Assembly: GCA_905221605.1 (NCBI GenBank)
Contig: CAJNDS010002350.1
Coordinates: 374,501-438,500 of the forward strand
Direction: 5' to 3'
Length of the DNA: 64,000 nucleotides
From: Symbiodinium natans
Taxonomy: Eukaryota > Sar > Dinophyceae > Suessiales > Symbiodiniaceae
Under the pieces are notes generated by a model. The model searched no databases and was not told the DNA's origin. It saw only the letters and a list, made by a program, of their open reading frames with translations. A program made the translations under genes and the position numbers. Each line of letters opens with the position of its first letter. Within the stretch, counting starts at the first letter, position 1. Shown here one piece after another: positions 10,301 to 20,872 of the stretch.

Positions 10301-13300
10301 TCAGCAAGAAATGCTTCACGATGCCATAGAGGATGGCGCCCAGGATTGCGGTCACCATCAAAGAGGAGAAGAGCATGCAAATCACAACTGTGATTTCGGC
10401 ATCCACCTCCCCAACAAAGAGGGAGCCCATGTCCAGGATCACCAGCATGCCCGTCATGAGGATGATGTCCAAGTAGTTGCAGGCCATGGCCCTCCAGGGC
10501 TTGCTGAAAGCCGTCACCACCAGGCTTGAATACAAGAGCAGGTTGAGGCACAGCACCTTGCCAGAGGTCGATGGAAGCAGAGGGCACAACACCACAAGGC
10601 TGTTGCGCATCAGGAAGACGACGGAGAAGACCTCTGCTCCTGGACGGAAACGAATGAAGAGAAACGAGCACGCCCGGACGAATTGCACATCCGCGTTCTC
10701 CAGGCGCTTTGGAAGCTCCCACAAAATAATCCAACTGCAAAGGGCGAGGAAGGCGATGGGTAGAAGACATGCGAAGCCCCCAATCAGAGCCATCGACAGG
10801 TGCTCATCCCTGCCGTTGCAGAAGACAGCGTGGTATGTCTGCACGGTCGACAAGCCGTTCGGATGAATGTTGCATCGGAAGGGTGCCAGGAGGGAGGAGC
10901 AGAGCGAGATGAAGAAGACCATGAAGAGAGTGCCCACTGTGCGTGCCAGCAGGTTCATCTGCAATCCTTTCGTCTTGCGCAGCGTTAAGAAGGTGGCGTG
11001 GACCACTGCTGCGACGGCGAAGAAGACCAGCACCAGCAACGTCCTAAGGGGGCGGGGTAATTAGTGGGGAAAGACCTGGAGTCCACCTCACACATCTGCA
11101 CCGCTGGTAGTGAGGAGGAAGAGGAAAGATGGGGGAACCGGAAGAACGAAGGAAAGAAAAAAACAAAAACAAGGAAATGCCACCGGTCTCTCCCGCCCCC
11201 CCCCCCCCCCCCCCGGGCCTGGTGGCGAACTTCACCACGGGGCTCATGGGCGCCACGCAGCTGATGGAGATCATGTCCTCCGACTCGTGTCTCTTGAAAA
11301 ATGAGCGGGTTTGGAGAGTTCGGAAACTCCAAAAACAGAGGGACAAAACATTAAAAGACATAATAAAAAAAAAAACACATCCTAAACTCGGAAGGCGCAG
11401 GCGCCATGTCGAAGGCCATGACCTCCAAAGCCACCAAGACGCTGGAGAAAGGCTCGCCCCACTCGATCTTGAATTGCTGGATCACCGTGAGCTGCCTCAT
11501 TGACTCAGTTGTTGGGGGATCTGTTGTTGGGGGCTCTGTTGGGGGTTCAGAGATCATGGCTACCCCAAATCGCGAACGAAGACACCTTACTTGCGTTGGT
11601 TGAAGTCTGCAGCAGGTGATCTAGGCTCTCAAAACGCTGAGAACGGGAACCACAAAAACATCAAAACACGCCTCCCAGAAAAGCAACGACCTCAGGCTGA
11701 GGAGCTGGACGACCGTGACCATTTGACCCATCCCCAGGGCAGCAATCAAGAGACTACCTGGCTGCCTGCTCTTCTGACCCTCATTCATAAGCACGACGTA
11801 GAGCACGGCAATTGCACAGATGACGAGAATGGTGACCTCAACTGTTCACGGCTCGACGTGGTAAGGGCTAGTAAGGGCACCCACGCCTTCCTGCTCGCTA
11901 CATCACTACATCATGAACGCATCAAATTCTACATACCTCGCAATCAAGGAAAAGCAGGACATCGTAGATTGAATGGGTTGCAGCCGGAGATCGCTCACCA
12001 GCAAGGCGTAGTCGCCCCCTTCGCACTCCACGCAGATGCCATCCTGCAGAAGAATCCCTTCCCCGCACCCTGAAGTTGCCTCTGGGCCTAGAGCTTCGGC
12101 AGTAAGCTGAGCTCTGACCCTTCAAAGTACTTCAAAGCCTTGGCATGGAGACCCGGCAAACAGCTGCTGCAAGCCACGCTGGCGGTGTCGCGGCCGGAGG
12201 CGCAGGTGCCGGGAACTCCACCCGGGCAACGCTCGGGATTCCCAAAGCAGCGGAAGACCTGCCCGGGCTCCTGTGCAGTGGAGAAGTAGCCTGCCAGGTG
12301 TGCCACAAAAAAAAGAGAGGGATTCCAGTCTGGGATTCTAGCGGGGAGGGGGGCAGATTGGGGGCATGCATCGATGTTGTGGATGGCGTAAGATCTTACT
12401 CAGGAAGTTTTTTGAGGCTCTCCAGTCTCCAGAGAACCGGTCCTGGAAGTAGCTCGAGCTTGCTCGAACCACTGCAGATTGATCCCTCGATGCAGTCTTG
12501 GCAGATGCCCTTGTGCAAGTACGTACCCTCCACGCAACCGCAGAAACTCTCGGAGACTGCCCCTTGCACAGGAATCCATGTTGTCTTGCCCTGGTTGAGA
12601 ACAGCCTTGCTCGTCGTCCACGCATCCATCTGGGTTGTGTTTGCCCCACACTGGTAGCAGAAGGTCATGCCTGTGTTGTTGGCATATCCACCGAGGTCAC
12701 ACAACCTGCATTCTGCAGCGCCGGTCTGGTCCGCAAACCTCCCAAGTTCGCAGGGAATGCAGGTGGACTCACCAGGCAGATTCTGGAAGGTGCCTCCGGC
12801 AGTGATGCAACACAGGTCACTCTTAATTCATTGTGTGCTGTTGCCCTGCAGCCCCAGCAAACTGATGTCGCACCTTCTGCACACGGGAGGCACACCCTTG
12901 TGGAGCCCTGCTCCACTGAACTTCGTCCCACCGGACAGACCTGCAGGAGGCAGAAGAAGCAGATATAGAACACAAAGCCAGACTCATGTGGAACCCTGTG
13001 ATCAGGCAACACGTCGACACAAGGTTTGGGAGGGTTCAGGGAATTGAGGGAGGGCCCATAAGGACGTAGCAGGCACGGAAACGAAACTTCATGACGCGAG
13101 AATCTTGGGACCAGGTCAGTGCAGGTCTCTGAAGCCGCCTGACAGCTCACTGCCTGCGCTCGGTCCAGCACCTCGGGAAAAAGCAGGCAGAGGTGTGAAG
13201 AAATGTTCCACGCTGTAAAGTTGTGAGCAGGAGGCTCTTGGGATCACCCAGAAATATCTGAAAAAAGGCACTCTGAGAGCGTTCTGGGAAAACAACACTC

Positions 13301-13677
13301 TGAAAGCAAAGCACTCTGGAAGCGCTCTGAAGGCACTCTGAAAGCATTCCAAAAGCATCGGGAAGCATACTGGAACTCCTTCTCAAAACACTCGAAAAGC
13401 ACTCCGAAATCGACATCACTCTGAAAGCGTGCATTCTGAAGCGTTCTGCAAAACACTTTGAAAGCACTCTGACCTGAAAGAGTTCCGAAAGCACTCTGAA
13501 AGCACTCCGCAAGCATTCTGAAAGCACACTAAAAGCATTCTGAAAAGCAGTGAGAGCGTGCTGAAAGCAAGAGCATTCTGAAAAAGCTCAGAAAGCATTC
13601 TGGATCCATTCTGAATGCATTCTGTGAGCATTCTGAAAGCACCCTGAAAGCGTGCTCTGAAACAAGACCCTGAAAAA

Positions 13678-13731
<54 letters not shown>

Positions 13732-14335
13732 CTCCATCTCAGGCCGCGACAAGTTCACCCAAGGAGTTGACCAATCCCTTCCCGGCAGTGCACGCCGTTT
13801 CATTTGGAAGCCAGGCCATCCACACGGCAGGATTCGCTCTCAGCCAATTGCAAGCCGTCTGCCAGACGTCGGGCGTTGCTGCCGACAGGTGCTGCACCAG
13901 GATTTGAGAAAGCTCGTCATCGGCAATGAAAAGGTTACGTGCAACCGCAACCGCTCGATCTGCGATGGCCTCAAAGCCCGATGCCTGGAACACCAGGTTG
14001 AAGTCAATTCAAAATATGTTGCATGTATTCAATTTGTAGATGTTGAAAGCCCCCTTGGGTGCGTCCCTTTAAGCCTTCGGCACCTCGCTCACTCTTCTTC
14101 TTCTTCTTCTTCTTCTTCTTCTTCTTCTTCTTCTTCTTCTTCTTCTTCTTCTTCTTCTTCTTCTTCTTCTTCTTCTTCTTCTTCTTCTTCTTCTTCTTCT
14201 TCTTCTTCTTCTTCTTCCTTCTTCTTCCTTCTTCTTCTTCTTCAGGGAGTGAGGGCAACAAAGTCCCTCGCACCCCGCGTCACTCTCTCTCTCTCTCTCC
14301 ACACTCTCTCTCCGTCTCTCGCTCTCGCTCTCTCG

Positions 14336-14394
<59 letters not shown>

Positions 14395-14517
14395 CACGCT
14401 TAGCCCCCCGGAGGAAGCTGCCGAGAAGGGCGCACGTCAGATGATCCTGCTTGGCTCGCTCTCTCTTCTTCTTCTGCCCAGCGAAGAGGCCCCCCTAGAG
14501 GACCCCCGGCCACTCGC

Positions 14518-14551
<34 letters not shown>

Positions 14552-17500
14552 GCTCACACTTTCCTTGAGCCAGGTAGCTGCCCAATTGGTCAGGTCGACG
14601 TTCTCCCGCTGGGTCTTGAAGATCTGGTTTGCATACTCTGAGGGGCTGTTGGGTGGGAAGATCACCTGCGAGGGATTGTCCAAGGTAAACTTCGTGTCAG
14701 GTGTCCACCAGTACAACAAGCTTTGCAATTGCCGGTTCAAGGGGATGTAGTAGTCCACAGGCTCCTTTTGCGCCGTGGCGAAAGCCAAAGGCATGTTGTG
14801 GAAGTATGCCTGCTGGATCATCTCCTCAGTCACTGGCAGATTCATTCCGGACTTGCTTTGCAACTCATGTGACTCATGTGCCGCCGGTGCTTGCGCCTCC
14901 CCCCGAAAATTTGCCAAGAGGCAGGCCATCCCCAACCGGGGCCCCCAGAGACCACGGTGACGCAGCCCGACACGTTGTGTCGGCACGCCGGTGCTGGCCA
15001 CCACTTCTGCTGCCAGCACTTCAACACCGTCTTCCCGGCCACCTCTTCCACTCCATCAGCCTCTGCGAAACATGAAGTCATGCTTCTGCGAAAACACGGA
15101 AACACACAATCGTTCTAAAGAAGCATAGGAGGCAGTCCATGTATGTCTGGGTTGCTCACGTCCCCGGTGGCGCTGAGATACACGCCACCAATGTTCGGAA
15201 AGTAGCCCTGCAGTCAAAAAGACGTCACAAGAAGAGCCTCTTCCATGCTGCAGCAACATCCGTGCCACAGCAACATCCGTGCTACAGCAACTGCCTGGCA
15301 ATGCAGAACAAAGGTAAAGGCTAATGGAACAATCAGTGCAGACGATGACAGTTCCCATGCACCTGGCCTCGACGCTGTCAGCGCATGTCTGCACCAGGTT
15401 CAGGTCGACATCTGCGACCACTGAGGCATACCGACCAGGATCATACCACGAGGCGTTGTAGGACCGGAAATACTCAAGCCTCCCAGGTGTTAAGCTTTCG
15501 ATCAGTCGTAATGTTCTGGTCGGTTTCCCGTTTAAGGGTTTTGTTTTCGTTGCATGCTCTTTTTTGCAAGCAGGACCTAAGACCTAAGGATGTGACTGCG
15601 AGCCGGTCACACATCAGAAGTCGGCTTGCACGTGCTAAAAGAGTGAGGGGTAGCTTCCAGAGGGGTTTCCAGTGTCTCCCAGCCAAGGAGCGCCAAACCT
15701 CGATCATTCAAAGCCTTCTGCACAGCGCCATCCAGGATGAACATCCCTTCCTTTCCTGGATAACCAATACCTTGGCATCTTTAGCGGAAGGGTTTCGGGT
15801 CAAGGCAGCAACAACCACACCAGAAAGACGATGAGCAAGATGGATGCGCAAGAGCCCGGAAAAGCTCCCCATCAAATCCATCAAACCGACCCGAGGGCAC
15901 CCCACCCTCCGATAAACCAAACAAAACAACTGGGGAACGTCGATAGGAGCGAAGAAGGGAATGTAAGGAATTGAGACGGACCCATTTGGGCGCCCAAAGG
16001 TTCTGCCAAAGGGGGCGAGAGGCTACCAAGGTTCACGGGGGTGTAGTCGCCCATCTCTGCGGCCCAGGTGTCCCACCATACCCTGGACGCAGGAACTTCT
16101 TTGGGCATGGTTAGAAGGAGCTTTGGGCTTGGGATGGCCTTGGGGGGCTCTCTCTATCCGAACATGCTGAGAGAATGCCGTAAAGGGTTGATCCGACATG
16201 AGGTTCGGGGTGGCCTTCCCTTCTTGTGTCGTGGTTTTGAACGTTATGCGGCGGGCTTCAAGGGTTTCAAGGATTGAAGGCTGAGAGGTCGACAGGCTGC
16301 AATCCTTCGGGAGGCTGGAAGTTCCTGGAAGTGAGTGTTTCAAGGGCTTGGTGAGTGATCCGAGCCCCGTGCGAGCTCGCGTACCAGAATTCCAAAGAGA
16401 TGTGAAAGCCTCGGCTTGGTCGACCGTGGGCTGACACGCTATTCTCCAGGTCCGAGGCCAGCGGTAGACAACACAGAAACCGCAGGTGTCGCAAACATGC
16501 GAAAAAGCTCGAGGGGCCTATATACTGTTCGAAAGAGGCGGCACGTCGTGAGGCAATAAGCACATGCCATGTACAAGTTTTAAACCCGTCAACATGTTCG
16601 TTTACGTTCTTTTGCGCCCACCAAGCCATCACATTGCAGGGTGGCTGCACGACTGTATCGTAAAGTGTGCCGTGTTTGCGCACCTGACCCTTAATTGACA
16701 GGGCTTGTTATGCTAGCCGCGCTCTGTTTCATGCAACGGTTATTTAGGCAAAACCCCGTTGCGTAATGTCAATCCATGAGGATTTTCTAAGGTCTGGAGA
16801 AAACATCTTTTGTGCATACTTCCAACCTTGTGGAGTCGAGCTGGAAACTTCCCAAAAAGTTTTTCACTATCACACTGTCTGATGAATCTGGAGTGCTTTG
16901 CTAGAACAACCACAACCTTCGAAAAGGAATCGAGTCCGAAACGAAAAGCTGGAACCTGCTCCTGGGTTACATATCACTAGCAAGGACTCGCAAATATCTT
17001 TGTTCAAGGTAGACAAACTTGTTTGATGAGTTTTTATGTGGAAGAATGCACACTTCTGGTTGAACTGAAAAGGAGACTGTCTCAGGCAAGCCCTTACTTC
17101 GCATTATATAAGGAGCGTCAAGACTTGTCTTTGGTTTTGAAATTGCGTCATCTCGCACGCTCCCAGATACCCAGGACTTCTTTGCCAAATCGAGTTCAGA
17201 CTGGAGGGCACATCCCTGAGCGCGTTCCTGAAGGACCCGCTCCCCTAAAGCCACCGGACTCTTGGCCACGGAGTGAATATCATTGAGCCGCAAATCCTAG
17301 CAACCCCCATGACTCTCCGTAAGTCCCTAGACAAACTATCCACGGGTTTCTCAATTCTGGGCCAGGCCGAGAGCGTTCAACGCAGAGCGCTTGCAATGAA
17401 CTTCCGAAAGTGCTCTGAGCTTACAGCCGTTACATTGTTGTCCAAGCCACGACGAGGAGGACCACAGTTCCCCAGGCTAATCATTTCGACCGGGTCGTGA

Positions 17501-18248
17501 TCACACCCGGCAAGCTTAAAGACCTGGCAGCTCCACGGCATTCGCATCTCTGAATCGACTCTGAAGACTCCATGCGCCTGAATCTTGCTGGCGCTTCCGA
17601 AGTCCGTGAAAGTATTGTAGCCCAGACGCTCCTTCGCACAAGAAACAGCCATCGAAGCGGTTGTTCGTTGCTTGCAACTCTTGGGCTAAGGATTAGGCTC
17701 TTCGGTGAGATGTTACAGACCTGTCCTTGAGAACAATGACTCGAAACATAACAGAAAACAGGTCACTCCCCGATACGGAAGCCATAACTGAGAAACCAAT
17801 CTTGGCTTGCAGAAACCATGAGATCCTGAATAGGAAGGTGCCATGAGAACACCAACGAGGGGGCCGGCTTGAGGTTTCAAACAAGTTGGACGAAGGCTGC
17901 TGCACTGGAACCGGTAGATTCGAGTTTTCGGAGCCGGTTTCTGAATCGGGGAGCGTTAGCGGCAAAAGGTACTGCTGCAGGCCGAGGCTCCTGGGCAATG
18001 ATTTCGTAGATTTTGCTGACTATTAAGGAGGAGTCGAAGGCCGACACCCAGATGCCAAGAGGCATAGACTCACCGTCCACGACCACATTCTTTCTATCAG
18101 CCTCTGGGGTCCCATCAGGTAGGCACGTCGTCGCTCCAACATGCCGGGCAGTGAGAAGGAACGTCAGGTGCAGAAGGCACCACATGGAGTCCCCGCCCGG
18201 GCCGCCTAAGTTTTTGAGCCATTGTAACTTGGCGGTCTCTCGCTTCAT
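7400..18248 (-). CDS. Giant receptor-like gene: substrate-binding domain, Cys-rich domain, multi-TM, TIR-like
   Basis: A chain of at least 20 minus-strand exons that I read as one gene. Exon 1 starts at Met 18248 (or Met 18185, MWCLLHLTFLLTARHVGATT, a signal peptide) and ends ...SKIYEIIAQ at 17991. Then come exons of an OpuAC-like substrate-binding domain (17631-13741), Cys-rich GCC2/GCC3-type repeats (12965-12010), membrane segments (11860-10300), a TIR-like domain (about 10290-9145) and a second TIR-like or linker region (9100-8430). Acidic exon-like segments follow to about 7400. Dinoflagellate proteins with this ectodomain order are known to me. Joining everything into one transcript is inference; two adjacent genes are possible. 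A cell-surface sensor role is likely but unproven. Confidence 0.55.
8430..11860 (-). CDS. Exons of the multi-TM region and TIR-like cytoplasmic domains
   Basis: Part of the giant receptor-like gene. Exon at about 11860-11690 holds a membrane segment (TILVICAIAVLYVVLM); short exons follow at about 11500-11400 and 11280-11210. A long exon, 11045 to about 10105, has several hydrophobic helices (LLVLVFFAVAAVVHATFLTL, LDIILMTGMLVILDMGSLFV), then RFFLCHQKVAAGSYARLLK and RFTTFVDCDDLNDL, the start of a TIR-like fold. This continues at about 9330-9145 with KWCVGEMVTARVQKVHTVLL, fitting the conserved WC..E of TIR domains. Exons at about 9100-8905 and 8713-8430 (KTALVVCSEGCFKSREMAQW) look like a second related domain. 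Enzymatic or adaptor function cannot be told. Confidence 0.5.
12010..12965 (-). CDS. Exons of Cys-rich ephrin-receptor-like (GCC2/GCC3) repeats
   Basis: Part of the giant receptor-like gene. Exons at about 12945-12860 (VCPVGRSSVEQGSTRVCLPC), 12810 to about 12400 (GTFQNLPGESTCIPCELGRF, CRLCDLGGYANNTGMTFCYQC, CGCVEGTYLHKGICQDC), about 12310-12125 (GVPGTCASGRDTASVACSSC) and about 12073-12012 (ILLQDGICVECEGGDYALL). Regular CxxC spacing and the GTFxxxxGxxxCxxC pattern fit the GCC2/GCC3 family. The block lies between the binding domain and the membrane segments, so it is likely an extracellular stalk. Confidence 0.6.
13260..13660. repeat. Degenerate 10-11-bp repeat (CATTCTGAAAG type), intronic
   Basis: Dozens of diverged copies of ACTCTGAAAGC or ATTCTGAAAGC at roughly one DNA helical turn. 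A (CA)n tract follows at about 13679-13726. The block lies between the last binding-domain exon and the first Cys-rich exon of the receptor-like gene. Confidence 0.8.
13741..17631 (-). CDS. Exons of the OpuAC/glycine-betaine-type substrate-binding ectodomain
   Basis: Part of the giant receptor-like gene. Exons seen: 17631 to about 17485 (ERLGYNTFTDFGSASKIQ, FKLAGCDHDPVE), about 16088-16030 (VWWDTWAAEMGDYTPVNLG), about 15478-15358 (FRSYNASWYDPGRYASVV), about 15220-15125 (GYFPNIGGVYLSATGD), about 15070-14900 (KTVLKCWQQKWWPAPAC), about 14860-14565 (LLYWWTPDTKF, FPPNSPSEYA) and 13985-13741 (QTACNWLRANPAVWMAW). The WWTP and ACNWLRANPxxW phrases resemble bacterial periplasmic binding proteins for quaternary amines. 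Placement after a signal peptide puts the domain outside the cell. Ligand identity is unknown. Confidence 0.55.
14090..14395. repeat. (TTC)n and (CT)n tracts, intronic
   Basis: About 140 bp of pure TTC repeat, then about 110 bp of (CT)n interrupted by CACA and CGCT. A shorter (CT)n run lies at about 14517-14551. Polypyrimidine on the plus strand means polypurine GAA/GA in the minus-strand transcript. Frames of poly-Ser, poly-Phe and poly-Lys here are artefacts. Confidence 0.9.
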
Positions 18249-18420
18249 CCTCGTGTCATGACGATGTGGAGCCGGGCAGGATCGCAACGGGCTGATGAGA
18301 GCGCGTCTCTCTCTCCTTTTCCGACGATGCATGCGACGTAGCCGAAACCTTGGGGACCCTTCGATTCTAACGGAACCTCGAGCCCTTGGACCCAACTCCA
18401 GAACCCTGTCCTTTCCAAAC

Positions 18421-18463
18421 CAACCCTAAACCCTAAACCCTAAACCTTAAACCCTAAACCCTA
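18421..18463. repeat. Short interstitial CCCTAAA telomeric array
   Basis: Six near-perfect CCCTAAA units (one CCTTAAA variant), the canonical TTTAGGG telomere motif in reverse. It sits just upstream of the receptor-like gene's first exon. From here to about 19280 I see no gene, only a few further CCCTAAAC traces and a G-run near 18661. Confidence 0.85.
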
Positions 18464-19284
18464 CGCTTCCCTAACTTTCCTAGGCCTCAGGTGAGGCCGC
18501 GGGCGCGGCCTGTGACGAGTCGAACAGAGCAGCTTGGTTGGGGGAGCCTTGAACCCGAACAGCCACTCAAACACACGGCGTAGGGCCCCTGAGAAGGGGG
18601 GGCCCAGAGGGCCCAACCAAGCATTCAAGAGAAACTCGAAAAGTTTCGGCTTTGAGGTGTGGGGGGGGGGTCCAGGGTAGGGTTTTTGCTTCTAACAGAT
18701 CAGGAATTAGGATGTAGGCCGTTGAGCTGAGGCCTCAAACTCCCCCAAAGCTTTCAACTTCAAGTCATCCTAAACCCTACGAGCCGACATGACCCGAAAT
18801 CTCGAAGCCCTTGGGCCTCTGCTGACACCTCATCTCCAGCAGCTTCTAGAGGCGGCCCCTTGCAAGGTCGAAACTGGACCCCCGAGGATTAGCTGCTTAG
18901 CTCTTTCCCCTCCTGGAGAAGCCAAAAGCAGACCCCAGTCTCCGCCCCCAAAAATTTCCTAAAACCCTCAACGACCCCCCAAGTGGCCTCGCCCCAGGGC
19001 GCGGGCAGCTTGGTGACTCCTGCAGCACGGACACCCACAAGATAGATCACAGCAACTGAACCGTGGGTTCAGGTGTGTGGATCTTACCCTTCCTGTATCC
19101 CACGTCGTCCCAAAACAATCCACATGCCTGGACCATATCTGTCCATGATTGTCTTTGGCTTTGGCACCTGCCGGTCGCAATTGCTTCTCAAACTTCAGGG
19201 TCCGATGCACGGGTATACGTTTTACCGAACTGCTTGCAGCACAGCCACTGCTGTCTCCAACCACTCCTCGTAGCCTTCTACCTT

Positions 19285-20872
19285 AATGCCGGAGGCCACA
19301 GCCGTTCCGTGCACAATCTTCATGGCTCGGGTGATGTCCTCCATGCCAAGTCTTTCTGGGCCACGACTGCACTGATGGCTCAACAGTTCTCTCTCCCAGC
19401 CTCGCAGTTCAAGTCCGGCAGCTTGGTTTTTGCAATCTCCTCCAGCTTTTCCACGGTGATGCTGCCGATGATGTCGGTGCCTAACGCCGGCTGCGGCCAG
19501 ATTCAGATCAGACCCCGCAGCACACATCACGACGAGAGAGTTTGAGAGTTTGAGCTGGTGAGGCAGACTCCAACCGACAAAGCCTGCTTTTCCCGAGCCT
19601 TTCTCTTTGCCCACGGCCTGTTGCAACGAGCATGAGATGCCGAGATGTTCACATGTCGTACGTGGCAACAATAGCTTTGGAATCGTGGAAGATGATGAAA
19701 TATATTCGGCACGAAGAGCAAGTCGGCTATACTCACCTATTGCAACCTGTGGCCATCAAACATGATTGAGAACTGTGTGTAGGCTTTGTCCTAAGAAACG
19801 GAAAAGCAGCCTTGTGAAGGAGCGCGGCTGTCAGCGGGGTCTTCAACTCGATTTTGAAGCTCTTGTCACTCATGACCTGCGGCACAGCCCATCCTTGAAC
19901 ATCGTCTGAATATTACCGAGGCAACGTGTGCACAAGTTACACGGCGCGCAGAGGGCCTAGTGTGCCCAGAGCTATGCAAAAGCTGAAACATTTGCATCAA
20001 AAAACATAAGTACCACTTGTCAAATGGCCAAGCGGCATGGACGATGCAAGGGCAGGTTTGGCCGACCTGGCAATCAACAGAGAAAAGCACGCTGCCCCTT
20101 GATCTGATCCTAAGTTCTGAAATCCCAGCGAATTCTGAGCAAGCCCTGAGGGGTTTGCCTTGTCTGCAGTCAGAGCATTGTACTCCTGCGAAAAGCTTGG
20201 AAGCAACTTTGCTCGTCGGTAGCCATATGCTGCTTCAAGGTCGTCGCCGTCTCTTGGATGCTCTGGCTCTGCCGCACAAAACGATGCGCTCCCGGCTTCA
20301 AGCACTGCAACTCTGCCGCATGCTCGGCGCATTATGAGGGCGCTTGGTCGCTCCCCCCATCACCCGACTCACCCGACTCACCCGACTCACCCGACTCACC
20401 CGACTCTCCCAACTCTTTCGACTCTGGCCCCCCTCGTGGCTCGGGTGAGCTTCACAATGTTGGTCCCGCGGTCCCACAGGCGCTTGGGCGGCCGGGGTGG
20501 TGACATCAATGGAATGCGCAGAATGAGCAGAATGTGCAGAACGAGACTCCAGAACTCATCTCGAGACGATGAATACTAGCAATGACAAGTCTCGCAGCCA
20601 CACATACATCGCTACAAACAGAAACAAACAACAAACTCACGAATTTGTTCGATGGCTCCAAGAAAATCAAGAAGAAATGATGCAATGCCCCACTCCTTCA
20701 CAAAAAAGGCGATGTTCAGGCCGAAGGCCCCAATGGCAGGGCCCACAGGTGGAGCTGGCGTGGCCTCGGAACAATTGCCCTGGGTGATGCAGGGGCTGCT
20801 GCAAAGATGCTGCAGTGTGGCTGCTTTTTTCCTCACCACCATCTGGAAGGGCCCAGAGTCGCAACGGGTCAT
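19285..20872 (-). CDS. Ribosomal protein uL11, bacterial/organelle type, multi-exon
   Basis: uL11 builds the GTPase-associated centre of the large ribosomal subunit. Minus-strand exons in order: about 20786-20690 (EATPAPPVGPAIGAFGLNI, the hallmark uL11 motif), about 19895-19815 (DKSFKIELKTPLTAALLHKAA), about 19645-19575 (VGKEKGSGKAGF), about 19490-19420 (GSITVEKLEEIAKTKLPDLN) and about 19355-19285 (ITRAMKIVHGTAVASGIKVE). The EIAKxKxPDLN and IxGTAxSxGI phrases match bacterial L11, so the product probably works in mitochondrion or plastid. At least one short exon between 20650 and 19900 and the exact start are not resolved. The first exon lies within the open frame of the upstream PPR protein but in another frame. 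Confidence 0.7.
20361..20410. repeat. ACCCGACTC 9-bp tandem repeat
   Basis: About five tandem copies of ACCCGACTC inside the long intron region of the uL11 gene. Confidence 0.85.

Noticed and set aside
14004-14395. Open frames encoding poly-Lys, poly-Arg, poly-Phe or poly-Ser
   Set aside because: Simple (TTC)n and (CT)n repeats in an intron.
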